From NCBI GenBank assembly GCA_031987605.1, contig DALZZF010000013.1:1-64000 (forward strand): 64,000 nt of DNA, read 5' to 3'. How positions within the stretch are numbered: position 1 is the stretch's first letter; each line of letters starts with the position of its first letter. Positions 41,524 through 50,495 of the stretch are shown here, piece after piece. The notes under the pieces were generated by a model that was given only the letters and a program-made list of their open reading frames with translations, had not been told where the DNA came from and searched no databases. Origin of the DNA: JAFAGO01 sp031987605 (GTDB lineage Bacteria > Bacteroidota > Bacteroidia > Flavobacteriales > Weeksellaceae). The position numbers were made by a program, and so were the translations under genes.

Positions 41524-42318
41524 ATGAGATATTTCCTCTTTTTTTTTCTGTTGATGGGCATTTTTGCTTTTGAATCCTGCAAACCCAAACAAAATATGGT
41601 CTATATGTCGAATGATAATTTCCAGCAGGAAATTTCTCAGGCGCGTTATGAAGGACTGCATATTCAGGAAGGCGATATTCTCGAAATTATCGTTGCCGCT
41701 TTCGATGATCTTGCCGTAAAACCCTTTAATAAAACCACCATGTCTCAAACCGGAACAGCAGAGTCTGGAAATGCAAATATGAGGCTTGGGGATAATGATT
41801 ATATGGTTAATTCGGATGGCACCATTACTTTTCCTGTTTTGGGAACGGTCTATTGTAAGGGAATGACCAAGCAGCAACTTAAGACTGATTTAGAAGGGAG
41901 ATTAAAGACTTATCTCACCGATCCGCTGGTGACGGTGAATCTCACCAATTTCAATGTAAGTATACTGGGAGATGTGAAAAGCCCCGGTCAGAAGACCAGT
42001 ACGACAGAAAAATTAAATGTTTTTCAGGCGATCGCACTTGCAGGGGATATGAATGATTCTGCTAACCGAACCAATGTTAAACTCATCCGGTACTCAGAGG
42101 AAACAGGAAAAGATGTCACGTATCACTTAGATTTGTCGGAAGCTTCCGTCGTCAATTCCCCATATTATTATCTTCAGCAGAATGATATTCTGTATGTGGA
42201 ACCGGATAAAAACAAACAGATTGCAGCCAACACGACCAATCCAAATCGTAATCTAGTCTTTCAGATCAGTAGTGTTTTGATTGGAGTTGTTGGTTTTATT
42301 TTAGCCATTACCAAATAA
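41524..42318 (+). CDS. Polysaccharide export lipoprotein, Wza-like
   Basis: This outer-membrane lipoprotein forms the exit channel for capsule or exopolysaccharide. The lipobox FESC places the lipidated Cys at residue 19. A polysaccharide export (PES) domain (about 45-150; IQEGDILEIIV, GTITFPVLGTVYCKGMTKQQLKTDLEGRL) is followed by an SLBB domain (about 150-225; VSILGDVKSPGQ). A C-terminal helix (VFQISSVLIGVVGFILAI) would anchor it, as in Bacteroidota Wza proteins. It is 6 bp upstream of the Wzc-like gene. Confidence 0.92.
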   Translation: MRYFLFFFLLMGIFAFESCKPKQNMVYMSNDNFQQEISQARYEGLHIQEGDILEIIVAAFDDLAVKPFNKTTMSQTGTAESGNANMRLGDNDYMVNSDGTITFPVLGTVYCKGMTKQQLKTDLEGRLKTYLTDPLVTVNLTNFNVSILGDVKSPGQKTSTTEKLNVFQAIALAGDMNDSANRTNVKLIRYSEETGKDVTYHLDLSEASVVNSPYYYLQQNDILYVEPDKNKQIAANTTNPNRNLVFQISSVLIGVVGFILAITK

Positions 42319-42324
42319 TTTTAG

Positions 42325-44646
42325 ATGGAGTTATTAGACCAAATACCGGTAAAGCGTAAGAAACTCAACATCAAGAAGGAGATACGCAAATATCTTCGGA
42401 ACTGGTATTGGATTTTACTCAGTATGTTTCTTTTTTATATTGCTGCGAAAATATATCTCCGGTATACGCAGGAGCAATATCTTTCAAAAACCACATTGCA
42501 GTTTCCGGAATCCAAAGCCAAGGGAAATGCCACGGCACTGAACGATCTTCAGACGCTGGGAACCGGACTAAGCGGGAATAATGAATTACAGGCGGAAACC
42601 ACCGCCATTATTTCAAAGCCCATTCTGGCCAAAGTTGCCGAACAATTGGGATTAAATGTAAGTTACTACGGACTAGGGAAAATTATTGAGCCGGAACTCT
42701 ATAATGCCACACCCTATGAAACCAAAATTTTATCGATTGATAATGATCGTTGGGGAGGATCCGGTTATATACTCACTCCCACCGGACAACATACCTACAA
42801 ACTCAGTGAAGGACCTTTGCTGAAAGGTAAAAATAGCTTCCGATTCGGAGTACCTGCAGAACTTCCGTTTGGCCGTATTCAAATTAATGTGAAAGCAGGT
42901 TCCAGACCTGTACCTTTAAAAATCAATTTTAGAAATACAAAAAATGTAGTTTCTTCTGTGGAACGATCCGTAGTGGTAAGTTTGCCTGAGAATAAAGGAC
43001 TATTGATGGATCTGTCGATAACCGGTCCTGTTCCTGAAAAATCGGAAGCCATTCTGAACGAAATTACCCGGCAATATAATATTGAAGGCGTAAAAGACCG
43101 TACGGAAGAAGCACAGAATACCCAGAATTTCATCAATGAACGTCTGGCAATTATTACAGATGATCTTTCCGGAATTGAAGGACAGAAAGAACGTTTCAAA
43201 AAAAATAACCAGATTACGGATTTGGATGCTCAAGCCAATATGGCACTCAACAATTCCAATGATAACACAAAGCAGCTTTTGACCTATTCCACTCAACTGG
43301 ATCTTGTGAACTCTATTTTCAATGCAACAACAGGGGAAAAATTAGTTCCCTCAAATATGGGGCTTTCGGCCGCAACAGAAGGCTATATTTCCAAATACAA
43401 CGATTTGCTTCTGCAAAAAAATAAAACATTGAAACAGGCCACCTACGCTAATCCTTCCGTGATACAACTGAACAAGGAAATTGATGAATATAAAGGGCTA
43501 ATTCGGAAAAATCTGCTCGAATCACGCGAAACCTTACAATTACAAATCGCACAAGTGAGAGGGCAGTTGAATGCAGACCAGTCGCGAATCGAAAACTATC
43601 CAACACAGGAAAAGGTATTCCGAAGTATTGAGCGCCAACAGAACCTTAAAGAACAACTATACCTGTATCTGCTCCAAAAAAGAGAAGAAAATGCCATTAC
43701 TCTTGCCGTTACCGCCCCTAAAGCGAAAGTTTTGAACCCGGCATATACCGTGGGAAAAGTAAAACCGGATACACAAAAGATAACTTTAGGAGCATTGCTG
43801 GCAGGACTTCTGCTACCGATTGCATTTTTATATGGGAAGTACAGTCTGGATACCAGAGTACAAACCAAAGATCAGGTCATCGCTCATATTCCTGAAGCTT
43901 CGGTTATTGCCGAAATTCCTGAAAATGAAGAGCAAACTACGGTTGCCGCCGGTGATTTTTCACTCTTTGCCGAATCATTCAGGATTCTTAGTTCCAATCT
44001 TAAATTTATTCTGAAGGCGAAAAAAGGAGGCAGTTCCCATTCCGGGGTTATTCTGGTGACCTCCACCGTCAAGGGAGAAGGAAAAACCACGGTTGCCATG
44101 AATACAGCACTTACTCTTGCCGGAAGCGCTAAGGTGTTGATTATTGGGGCGGATATTCGCAATCCACAACTCCAACGATTTGTAAAAGAAAAGAAAGAGG
44201 GACTGACGAATTACCTGATTTCGGATAGTCAGGACGTGGAACACTATATTGTTCCTTCAGGACTAAATCAAAATCTGGAGGTATTATTTAGCGGAGCCAT
44301 TGCTCCGAACCCGAACGATCTTCTGGATATGCAGAAGTTTGATGATCTAATTTCAGCCATGCGTAAGAAATACGATTATATTGTGTTGGACTCGGCACCG
44401 GTAATGCTGGTGAGTGATACCCTGCATTTGATTGAAGATGTGGATATGATCCTGTATGTAGTGAAATCGGGATTTACCGAAAATGATATGCTGGACTTTG
44501 CCGCTGAATTCAAAGCGAGTAATGCCAATACCCCCATTGCATACGTGCTGAATAACGTAAAACTGGAAAACAGCCGTTACGGAAAGAAATATGGATATGG
44601 GTATTATACGCAGAGAGAGAAAAATGGTTGGAGGAAAGTTTTCTGA
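42325..44646 (+). CDS. Polysaccharide co-polymerase / tyrosine autokinase, Wzc-like
   Basis: This inner-membrane protein controls chain length and export of the polysaccharide. The N-terminal Wzz-type domain has TM1 (about 27-48) and a periplasmic coiled coil (about 250-450), with TM2 near 490-510. A cytoplasmic BY-kinase domain follows, with Walker A TSTVKGEGKTT (about 579-589), Walker A' VLIIGADIRNP and Walker B YDYIVLDSAPV. The C-terminal tail is a tyrosine cluster (YGKKYGYGYYTQ), the autophosphorylation site expected of this kinase group. At 773 residues it is a complete single-chain Wzc. Confidence 0.94.
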   Translation: MELLDQIPVKRKKLNIKKEIRKYLRNWYWILLSMFLFYIAAKIYLRYTQEQYLSKTTLQFPESKAKGNATALNDLQTLGTGLSGNNELQAETTAIISKPILAKVAEQLGLNVSYYGLGKIIEPELYNATPYETKILSIDNDRWGGSGYILTPTGQHTYKLSEGPLLKGKNSFRFGVPAELPFGRIQINVKAGSRPVPLKINFRNTKNVVSSVERSVVVSLPENKGLLMDLSITGPVPEKSEAILNEITRQYNIEGVKDRTEEAQNTQNFINERLAIITDDLSGIEGQKERFKKNNQITDLDAQANMALNNSNDNTKQLLTYSTQLDLVNSIFNATTGEKLVPSNMGLSAATEGYISKYNDLLLQKNKTLKQATYANPSVIQLNKEIDEYKGLIRKNLLESRETLQLQIAQVRGQLNADQSRIENYPTQEKVFRSIERQQNLKEQLYLYLLQKREENAITLAVTAPKAKVLNPAYTVGKVKPDTQKITLGALLAGLLLPIAFLYGKYSLDTRVQTKDQVIAHIPEASVIAEIPENEEQTTVAAGDFSLFAESFRILSSNLKFILKAKKGGSSHSGVILVTSTVKGEGKTTVAMNTALTLAGSAKVLIIGADIRNPQLQRFVKEKKEGLTNYLISDSQDVEHYIVPSGLNQNLEVLFSGAIAPNPNDLLDMQKFDDLISAMRKKYDYIVLDSAPVMLVSDTLHLIEDVDMILYVVKSGFTENDMLDFAAEFKASNANTPIAYVLNNVKLENSRYGKKYGYGYYTQREKNGWRKVF

Positions 44647-45022
44647 AGGTTTGGATATGACATTTTTGTGATGTTCTATTGCGGTTTGCTGCAAAAGTAA
44701 TTCAACACAAAATCATTTATAAAATATTGATTGGGTTAATTTGCTCTCAGTTAGAAATCCTAATTTGTTTCATTGGGTGGTATTATAGGAAATGGATTTT
44801 GGTTGGTAGTTGGTGAAAATAATAACATCTTTGAACATATATTAAAAAATAATTTATCTTTGTCGATAATAACAGAGTATATCACATGGATGATTATACT
44901 TTTTTTTTAGAAAAAATAATTTATAAGTCAAGACCAACGAATGAAACACAGTTTTTTGCTTGTGAATGTTACTATATGCTTCACTTTCAATTGAACGGGT
45001 TCATTTATAAAAACGATACCAC
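44647..45022. other. Intergenic region with T9SS-gene promoter and leader ORF
   Basis: This 376-bp gap holds the best promoter of the window (44830-44862) and a possible 46-residue leader ORF (44886-45026) that overlaps the downstream start codon. The first 180 bp show nothing recognisable. Confidence 0.55.
44830..44862 (+). promoter_or_regulatory. Full Bacteroidetes promoter before T9SS gene
   Basis: TTTG at 44830-44833 and TATCTTTG at 44855-44862 are 21 bp apart, matching TTTG-N19-21-TAnnTTTG. The transcript would carry a leader of about 155 nt before the T9SS protein start. Confidence 0.65.
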
Positions 45023-45026
45023 ATGA
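44886..45026 (+). CDS. Possible 46-residue leader ORF
   Basis: This ATG-initiated ORF begins about 18 nt after the expected transcription start. Its TGA overlaps the ATG of the T9SS gene (ATGA), the layout of translational coupling. The product (MDDYTFFLEKIIYKS...) has no recognised domain, and the ORF contains a run of eight T (44901-44908). It may be chance. Confidence 0.25.
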   Translation: MDDYTFFLEKIIYKSRPTNETQFFACECYYMLHFQLNGFIYKNDTT

Positions 45027-48000
45027 AAACAACTATCTTTTCTCCATTGCGTGCACTAACCAATGGTTTTAAATTCTTTCTCATGGTTTTCTTTTCTCTT
45101 GTTTCTGTGATGGGATGGGGGCAGGAGTTAGCAAGATTTAATTTTAATGGGCAAACCCTGAACACAACAGGTGGTTACAATACCAATTATGTACTTAGAT
45201 TTCATAATTCTAATGGATCATATGGGACTGCCCAATTTGATAGACCTGGATTTTGGTCAGGAAATTATTGGACATATACAAAACAAGAAAATGCCTATTA
45301 TGAGCTCACTTTAAGAACAGGTTCTTATGAAGGAATACAGATTTCTTTTGATGGGGAATTGAGCAATTCTGCATGGTCAACTGCAACATGGTCAGTATAT
45401 GTTGATTATGGTGATGGGAATGGTTATAGTAACACACCCATAAGAACTTTAGATTTATTAAATTACGCACTTTTGGGCATGAATGATTCGGGAAGTTTAA
45501 ACATAGATTTTCCTGCGGCGGCAAACTTCAATAATAATTGGAAGGTGAAATTTGTAGCTCATAATTTTTGGGATGTTTTGGATAATTTTCCACAACTAAG
45601 AATGGATAACTTGGTAATATCCCATGGAAATCTTCCGAAAATTGCAGCTGAAGGAAGAGATACATCAAATAACTGGGCAAATATTATAGAAGGTTCAAGT
45701 GCCGAAACATTCCGGGGAACTTATTTTGGAATGGTAATAACCAATCCAGAAACTGGCCTAGATTATGTTGACCGCAGTTTTAGAATCCTTAATTCAGGAA
45801 ATCAGAATCTAAATATTACTGGCGCTAATTTTACTGGAAATGCTTCTTCGGACTTTACCGTATTAAGTGGAATACCTGTTATTGTTCCCGCTGGAGAGAC
45901 AAGGGTGTTTACTGTTAGATTCAATCCATCTGAGGAAGGAGTTCGAAATGCATTGTTGAACATATACTCAAATGCCACTCCATCTCCTTTTACGTTTTAT
46001 GTGGAAGGAAGAGGCGCTTCTTGTGCTGCTGGAATTGATGCTATTAGATGGAATACTTTGGGTGATAATTTGAATGGAGTTTCAGACAATTTACCAATAC
46101 AGAGCGGAACTCCTGCAATTATATGGGGAACTAGTAGAGCTGGTCTACATTCAATTTTCTCTGAACACATTTATCGTAATAATAACAATTCAAATGATAG
46201 TTACAATTTATTTACCAGTTATAACCATGCGTGGTATTTGAACGCAGGAATTGATAAAACTGTGACTTTCGGGCCGGTTCCTGTTAGTAGTGAAAAGGGT
46301 GTGGAAATCTCGTTCAGGCTAGCCGCAGTTTCAAGAGCTTCAGGACAACAGTTTGGAAGTAATGATTATATAACATTGGAAGTTTTAAAGCCCGGAACAA
46401 CTAATGAGTGGTCGAAAGAAATTAGAATAAATGGAGGGGGTGATAATGCTAATGGTTCAAGATATTCATTTGATCAGGGAACGACATTCATAAGAACCTA
46501 TGCAGGAACAGGGAGCGCCAATTATGTAAACAATGAGAACAATACTCAATCTACAAAATACAACAGAATAGTCTTGAAAATACCATCTACTGAAGATTTC
46601 TCTACACTTACATTCAGAATAAATGGTATAACGACTCACGCAAATAAACTTTGGTTGATAGACGACATTCTGGTTTCATCAGAAAGCACTATATTTAAAA
46701 CTTATACTGCTTCTGGTTGGCAGATGAATGGGGCAGCGACTACAGTACCCAACAGACAGGAAAAAGCTGTTATTGATGCCAACCTTTCTGTTACTTCAGC
46801 AAATCCGCTTGTAACCTGTGAATGCCAGATTAATGCTGGAAAGTTACTGACAATTAAGCAAGATGGTGTGGTAACCATAACTGGGAAACTTGTCAATAAT
46901 GGAAATATGGTGGTTGAGAGTGAGGCAGATCATTTGAACGGAAATTTGATTCAAATAGAAGATGGTGTGGTAAATGAAGGGAATGATATAGTTGTTCAGC
47001 GTTACGTTGAAGGAATTAGAAATAGTTTTGCAACGGGGCAAGCAATGGATTATATTTATTGGAGTTCACCGGTAACTGGGCAAAAGTTAAAAAGTTTTTC
47101 ACCAGGAACTCCAGATAACAGATTTTACTATTATGAAGAATTAGATGATTATTTTTATCCTTCAAATGCGCAGTCAGATTTCGTTCCGGGAAAAGGATAT
47201 GCAATTAGAGCAGAAAGTGGATTGAATTATGGATATAGTAAAAAATATGAGTTTAAGGGAGTCCCTATCAATGGTATCCAAGCAAATACACTTCAAATAA
47301 CCAAATCAACAAATGGTAATGGATATAATCTTATAGGAAACCCTTACCCATCAAATATTTCGGCTAATGATTTATTTGCCTCCAACCCGACCATTTACAG
47401 TACGGTTTTCCTATGGGAAAACAATGTTTATATTCCTAATCAACAGGGAGCAGGATATTATGGCAGTAATTACGCAATATATAACGTCACAGGAGGGGTT
47501 TCACCAACTTCTTATGTAGGAACATCTTCAACTCCAAACGGGATTATAAAAGTAGGACAGGGTTTTATTGTTCAGAAAAAGGATATAGGAACTTCAAATA
47601 TGGTGTTCCGAAATAATATGCGTAAATCTACCGGTGGCAATTTTTACTATAGGAGTAATAAAGACCGTTTTTGGATTTCTCTTATTTCACCAATGAATAC
47701 AGAAAATACTATGCTAATTGGATATATACTTGGGGCTTCAAATGATTATGATAAAGATTATGATGCTGCACTGCTTTCTGAGGGTTCTGATGCTGTATAT
47801 TCAATTTTAGGTGAAGAAAAGTTAGCCATAGAAGGGAAGGAATTTCCTTGGGATCAATCAGATGTAATACCAATTGGTGTAAAAATTTTTCAGGATGGGA
47901 ACTACAAAATTAATTTGAAAGAAGGAGAAGGCATATTCGCAGACAATGAGATCTTTATAAAAGATAAATATTTGAATATTGAGCATAATATAGCAGATAC

Positions 48001-48331
48001 CCCTTACGAATTTGAAGGTGTAAAAGGTAAATTTGATGATCGATTTGAAATTGTATTTAAACGTAATACATTAATAGTTGATGATTTAGTGAACAGTGTA
48101 AATTATGTTAATATAGTTAATGATAAGAATAATATATTTGTTTCCTCAAACATGGACTTTCTGAATGAAATAAAAATTTATGACATATTAGGAAGAATGG
48201 TTTATTTCAAAAAGAATATTTGGAATAAAAAAATAGAAATTCCTAAGAATGATTTTGCGAACGGATTATTTATTGTAAATGTAAGAACAAGTAAGGGGCA
48301 GATTGTTTCAAAGAAGATTATGCTAAAATAG
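45023..48331 (+). CDS. Large T9SS-sorted surface protein
   Basis: This 1102-residue secreted protein has a long signal peptide (about 1-36, ending MGWGQ). An N-terminal beta-sandwich follows (about 38-205), then a choice-of-anchor D/ASPM-SPD-2-Hydin-like domain (about 255-330), another sandwich region with LEVLKPGTTNEW (about 335-560), and the YWSSPVTGQ and YNLIGNPYPSNI blocks frequent in Flavobacteriia T9SS substrates. The C-terminal about 75 residues form a type A sorting domain (KIYDILGRMVY, NGLFIVNVRTSKGQIVSKKIMLK). It is likely anchored on the surface after cleavage of that domain. Its position between the Wzc gene and the sugar genes is unusual. Confidence 0.9.
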   Translation: MKTTIFSPLRALTNGFKFFLMVFFSLVSVMGWGQELARFNFNGQTLNTTGGYNTNYVLRFHNSNGSYGTAQFDRPGFWSGNYWTYTKQENAYYELTLRTGSYEGIQISFDGELSNSAWSTATWSVYVDYGDGNGYSNTPIRTLDLLNYALLGMNDSGSLNIDFPAAANFNNNWKVKFVAHNFWDVLDNFPQLRMDNLVISHGNLPKIAAEGRDTSNNWANIIEGSSAETFRGTYFGMVITNPETGLDYVDRSFRILNSGNQNLNITGANFTGNASSDFTVLSGIPVIVPAGETRVFTVRFNPSEEGVRNALLNIYSNATPSPFTFYVEGRGASCAAGIDAIRWNTLGDNLNGVSDNLPIQSGTPAIIWGTSRAGLHSIFSEHIYRNNNNSNDSYNLFTSYNHAWYLNAGIDKTVTFGPVPVSSEKGVEISFRLAAVSRASGQQFGSNDYITLEVLKPGTTNEWSKEIRINGGGDNANGSRYSFDQGTTFIRTYAGTGSANYVNNENNTQSTKYNRIVLKIPSTEDFSTLTFRINGITTHANKLWLIDDILVSSESTIFKTYTASGWQMNGAATTVPNRQEKAVIDANLSVTSANPLVTCECQINAGKLLTIKQDGVVTITGKLVNNGNMVVESEADHLNGNLIQIEDGVVNEGNDIVVQRYVEGIRNSFATGQAMDYIYWSSPVTGQKLKSFSPGTPDNRFYYYEELDDYFYPSNAQSDFVPGKGYAIRAESGLNYGYSKKYEFKGVPINGIQANTLQITKSTNGNGYNLIGNPYPSNISANDLFASNPTIYSTVFLWENNVYIPNQQGAGYYGSNYAIYNVTGGVSPTSYVGTSSTPNGIIKVGQGFIVQKKDIGTSNMVFRNNMRKSTGGNFYYRSNKDRFWISLISPMNTENTMLIGYILGASNDYDKDYDAALLSEGSDAVYSILGEEKLAIEGKEFPWDQSDVIPIGVKIFQDGNYKINLKEGEGIFADNEIFIKDKYLNIEHNIADTPYEFEGVKGKFDDRFEIVFKRNTLIVDDLVNSVNYVNIVNDKNNIFVSSNMDFLNEIKIYDILGRMVYFKKNIWNKKIEIPKNDFANGLFIVNVRTSKGQIVSKKIMLK

Positions 48332-48343
48332 ATTACAGAGATT

Positions 48344-48628
48344 ATGAGAAAAATATTGTTTTTATTAATATTGATTTTTAATATGGGTAATGCTCAGTTT
48401 TTTGGAGGTGAAGAAGAAAAAGAGCCTATTAATTCAACAATAAAAGAGAATAAGATGAATAATGATAATTATTATAGTTCGGAAGAGGAAGAAACTGCTT
48501 TAGATGGTGGGCCTGGTGGTCCGGGCGAACCAAAATTATCCATTGATTCGGAAATAAATATCTTACTATTTATTGCAATCGGAATGAGCTTTTATTATGT
48601 AAATCGGCGACGTATACAAAATAATTAA
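48344..48628 (+). CDS. Small exported protein with C-terminal TM and Arg tail
   Basis: The 94-residue protein is a signal peptide (about 1-17, ending GNAQ), an acidic linker (EEEKE, SSEEEE), a GGPGGPGEP turn, one membrane helix (about 69-87) and a basic tail NRRRIQNN. This minimal plan resembles sortase-type C-terminal sorting signals and small proteins often found just downstream of T9SS proteins in Flavobacteriia. It lies 12 bp after the T9SS gene and before a terminator, so the two form one unit. No function is known. Confidence 0.7.
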   Translation: MRKILFLLILIFNMGNAQFFGGEEEKEPINSTIKENKMNNDNYYSSEEEETALDGGPGGPGEPKLSIDSEINILLFIAIGMSFYYVNRRRIQNN

Positions 48629-48632
48629 TATC

Positions 48633-48660
48633 AAAACCCACTATCATGTTGGGTTTTTTA
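48633..48660 (+). terminator. Intrinsic terminator after the small exported protein
   Basis: The stem AAACCCA / TGGGTTT with a short loop is followed by a T-run. A possible upstream ATG (48646) for the cytidylyltransferase lies inside this hairpin, which argues for the start at 48685. Confidence 0.7.
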
Positions 48661-48684
48661 ATTTGTAAAATATGTTTTCAAAAA

Positions 48685-49440
48685 ATGGACAAAATTGCTT
48701 TTGTAATTCAAGTAAGAACCGGTTCTACTCGATTGGCTCACAAAATGGTTAAGAAATTTTGGAATAATAAATCTATTCCTGAGATAATTATTGAAAAATT
48801 AAGAAATAACTTTCCAGATATTAAAATTATTTTGGCAACAACCGATAAAATTGAAGACTTATTTTTTCGAAATGTTGCTAATTTTTATGAAATCGATTTC
48901 TTTCAAGGAAATGAAACTGATGTTTTGAAAAGGTTCATCGATGCCGCAGAATATTACTCGGTTCAGAAAATTATTAGAATTTGTGCCGATAACCCCTTTC
49001 TTGATATGAAACAGATGGAATATCTGACTGATAATATTGATGATGAAAATGACTATATCAGTTTTAATATTAATGGAGTACCTTCTATTAAAACTCATTT
49101 TGGGTTTTGGGCAGAATATGTAAGATTGGATGCATTAAAAAAAATACAGGTAAGCACTAAAGATATTTTGTACCTAGAGCATGTAACCAATTTTATTTAT
49201 ACGCATCCTGAATTATTTAAGATTAATTTTTTGGATCCAAATCAGAGAATTAAAGACGCCGAAAATATAAGGATGACAATTGATACTGCTGCAGATTTTG
49301 ATACTGCCCAACAGATTTATAAACAACTCAATAATCAGTATGCGGAGAACTTTGGCATTGATGAAATTTTAAATTTTTTAGATACCCATTCTGATTACAA
49401 AATAAAAATGACCGAACAAATTAGAAAGAATACGAAGTAA
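48685..49440 (+). CDS. Cytidylyltransferase, SpsF/NeuA-like
   Basis: This nucleotidyltransferase of the CMP-sugar family would activate a nonulosonic acid with CTP. The N-terminal signature FVIQVRTGSTRLAHKMV resembles the xRxGSxRLPxK motif of SpsF and CMP-KDO/NeuA enzymes, with the Pro replaced by Ala. RICADNPFLD carries the metal-binding acidic pair. The 251-residue product is read from 48685 rather than 48646 (terminator hairpin). It lies 1 bp before the NeuB-like synthase gene, as spsF lies next to spsE in Bacillus. Exact sugar is unknown. Confidence 0.82.
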   Translation: MDKIAFVIQVRTGSTRLAHKMVKKFWNNKSIPEIIIEKLRNNFPDIKIILATTDKIEDLFFRNVANFYEIDFFQGNETDVLKRFIDAAEYYSVQKIIRICADNPFLDMKQMEYLTDNIDDENDYISFNINGVPSIKTHFGFWAEYVRLDALKKIQVSTKDILYLEHVTNFIYTHPELFKINFLDPNQRIKDAENIRMTIDTAADFDTAQQIYKQLNNQYAENFGIDEILNFLDTHSDYKIKMTEQIRKNTK

Positions 49441-49441
49441 A

Positions 49442-50494
49442 ATGATTAGAGAAGATAGCGTTTACATCATTGGTGAAATAGGACAAAACCATAATGGTTC
49501 TGTGGATATTGCAAAACTCATTGTTGAATTAGTATCCAGACCGGTGTTTGAAAGTGATTTTGGAATGGAGCTGAAACCGATGAATGCGGTGAAACTTACT
49601 AAAAGAGATTTAAAAGAAGAGCTTACAGATACTCAGATGAACCGTCCTTATGATTCCTCCAATTCATTTGGAAAAACCTATGGAGAACACCGTGCATTTC
49701 TCGAATTATCTGATGAGGAACATTTTGAAGTATATCAGTATGCTAAAAGCAGAGGGCTTGATTTTGTAGAAACCTTATGCTCAAAAGGGTGTCTTTCACT
49801 ATTGAAACTATTTCAGCCGGATTATCTGAAAGTAGCCAGCAGAGACTTGACAAATCTTCCTCTTTTGGAAGTAATGGCAGAAACAAAAATTCCAATAATT
49901 TTATCTACTGGAATGGCAGGGAAGAAAGAACTGGATGATGCGTTGGAAACCATCACTAGATACCATTCAGATGTTTCTATCCTTCATTGTGTTTCGCAGT
50001 ATCCTACTCATCCGGATAATCTTAACCTAAGAACAATTACTTATCTTCAAAAGAATTATCCACAATATACTATTGGTTTTTCTGATCATACTATTGGTAT
50101 TTCTGCTCCGACAGTTGCAGTTGGAATGGGTGCTAAGATTATTGAAAAGCACATAACAATTGACCGCAATATGAAAGGTACCGATCAGGCGGGTTCTCTT
50201 GGACCGGATGGTGTTTTCAGAATGGTGCGCGATATTCGGGTTACGGAAAAATGGCTGGGAAAAGAAGATATTTATATCGATAAAGATGTAATGTCAGCGA
50301 AAGTAAAACTGGAACGTTCAATTGCGACCAATGTAAACCTCAGTCCGGGAGATATTATTAAAGAAGAATATCTTCATTTATTAAGTCCTGGCGACGGATA
50401 CAAATGGAGCCAAAAAGATGAAATTATTGGAAAAGTAGTAAAAACCACTGTTGCGAAAAATGAATTAATCTATCCTGATAACATAAACGTTTAG
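49442..50494 (+). CDS. N-acetylneuraminate synthase family protein, NeuB/SpsE-like
   Basis: This enzyme condenses phosphoenolpyruvate with a sugar or sugar phosphate to give a nine-carbon nonulosonic acid. The 350-residue protein has the NeuB barrel (about 8-270; IIGEIGQNHNGSVD with the metal/PEP-site residues, STGMAGKKELDDAL, LHCVSQYPT, GFSDHTIGI, EKHITIDRNMKGTD) and a C-terminal SAF antifreeze-like domain (about 285-350). An adjacent HAD phosphatase suggests a 9-phosphate route (as in KDN or mammalian Neu5Ac synthesis). The substrate sugar cannot be set from sequence. Confidence 0.9.
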   Translation: MIREDSVYIIGEIGQNHNGSVDIAKLIVELVSRPVFESDFGMELKPMNAVKLTKRDLKEELTDTQMNRPYDSSNSFGKTYGEHRAFLELSDEEHFEVYQYAKSRGLDFVETLCSKGCLSLLKLFQPDYLKVASRDLTNLPLLEVMAETKIPIILSTGMAGKKELDDALETITRYHSDVSILHCVSQYPTHPDNLNLRTITYLQKNYPQYTIGFSDHTIGISAPTVAVGMGAKIIEKHITIDRNMKGTDQAGSLGPDGVFRMVRDIRVTEKWLGKEDIYIDKDVMSAKVKLERSIATNVNLSPGDIIKEEYLHLLSPGDGYKWSQKDEIIGKVVKTTVAKNELIYPDNINV

Positions 50495-50495
50495 T

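Noticed and set aside
48646..48684. Upstream ATG extension of the cytidylyltransferase
   Set aside because: It lies within an intrinsic terminator hairpin, and the family match begins at 48685.
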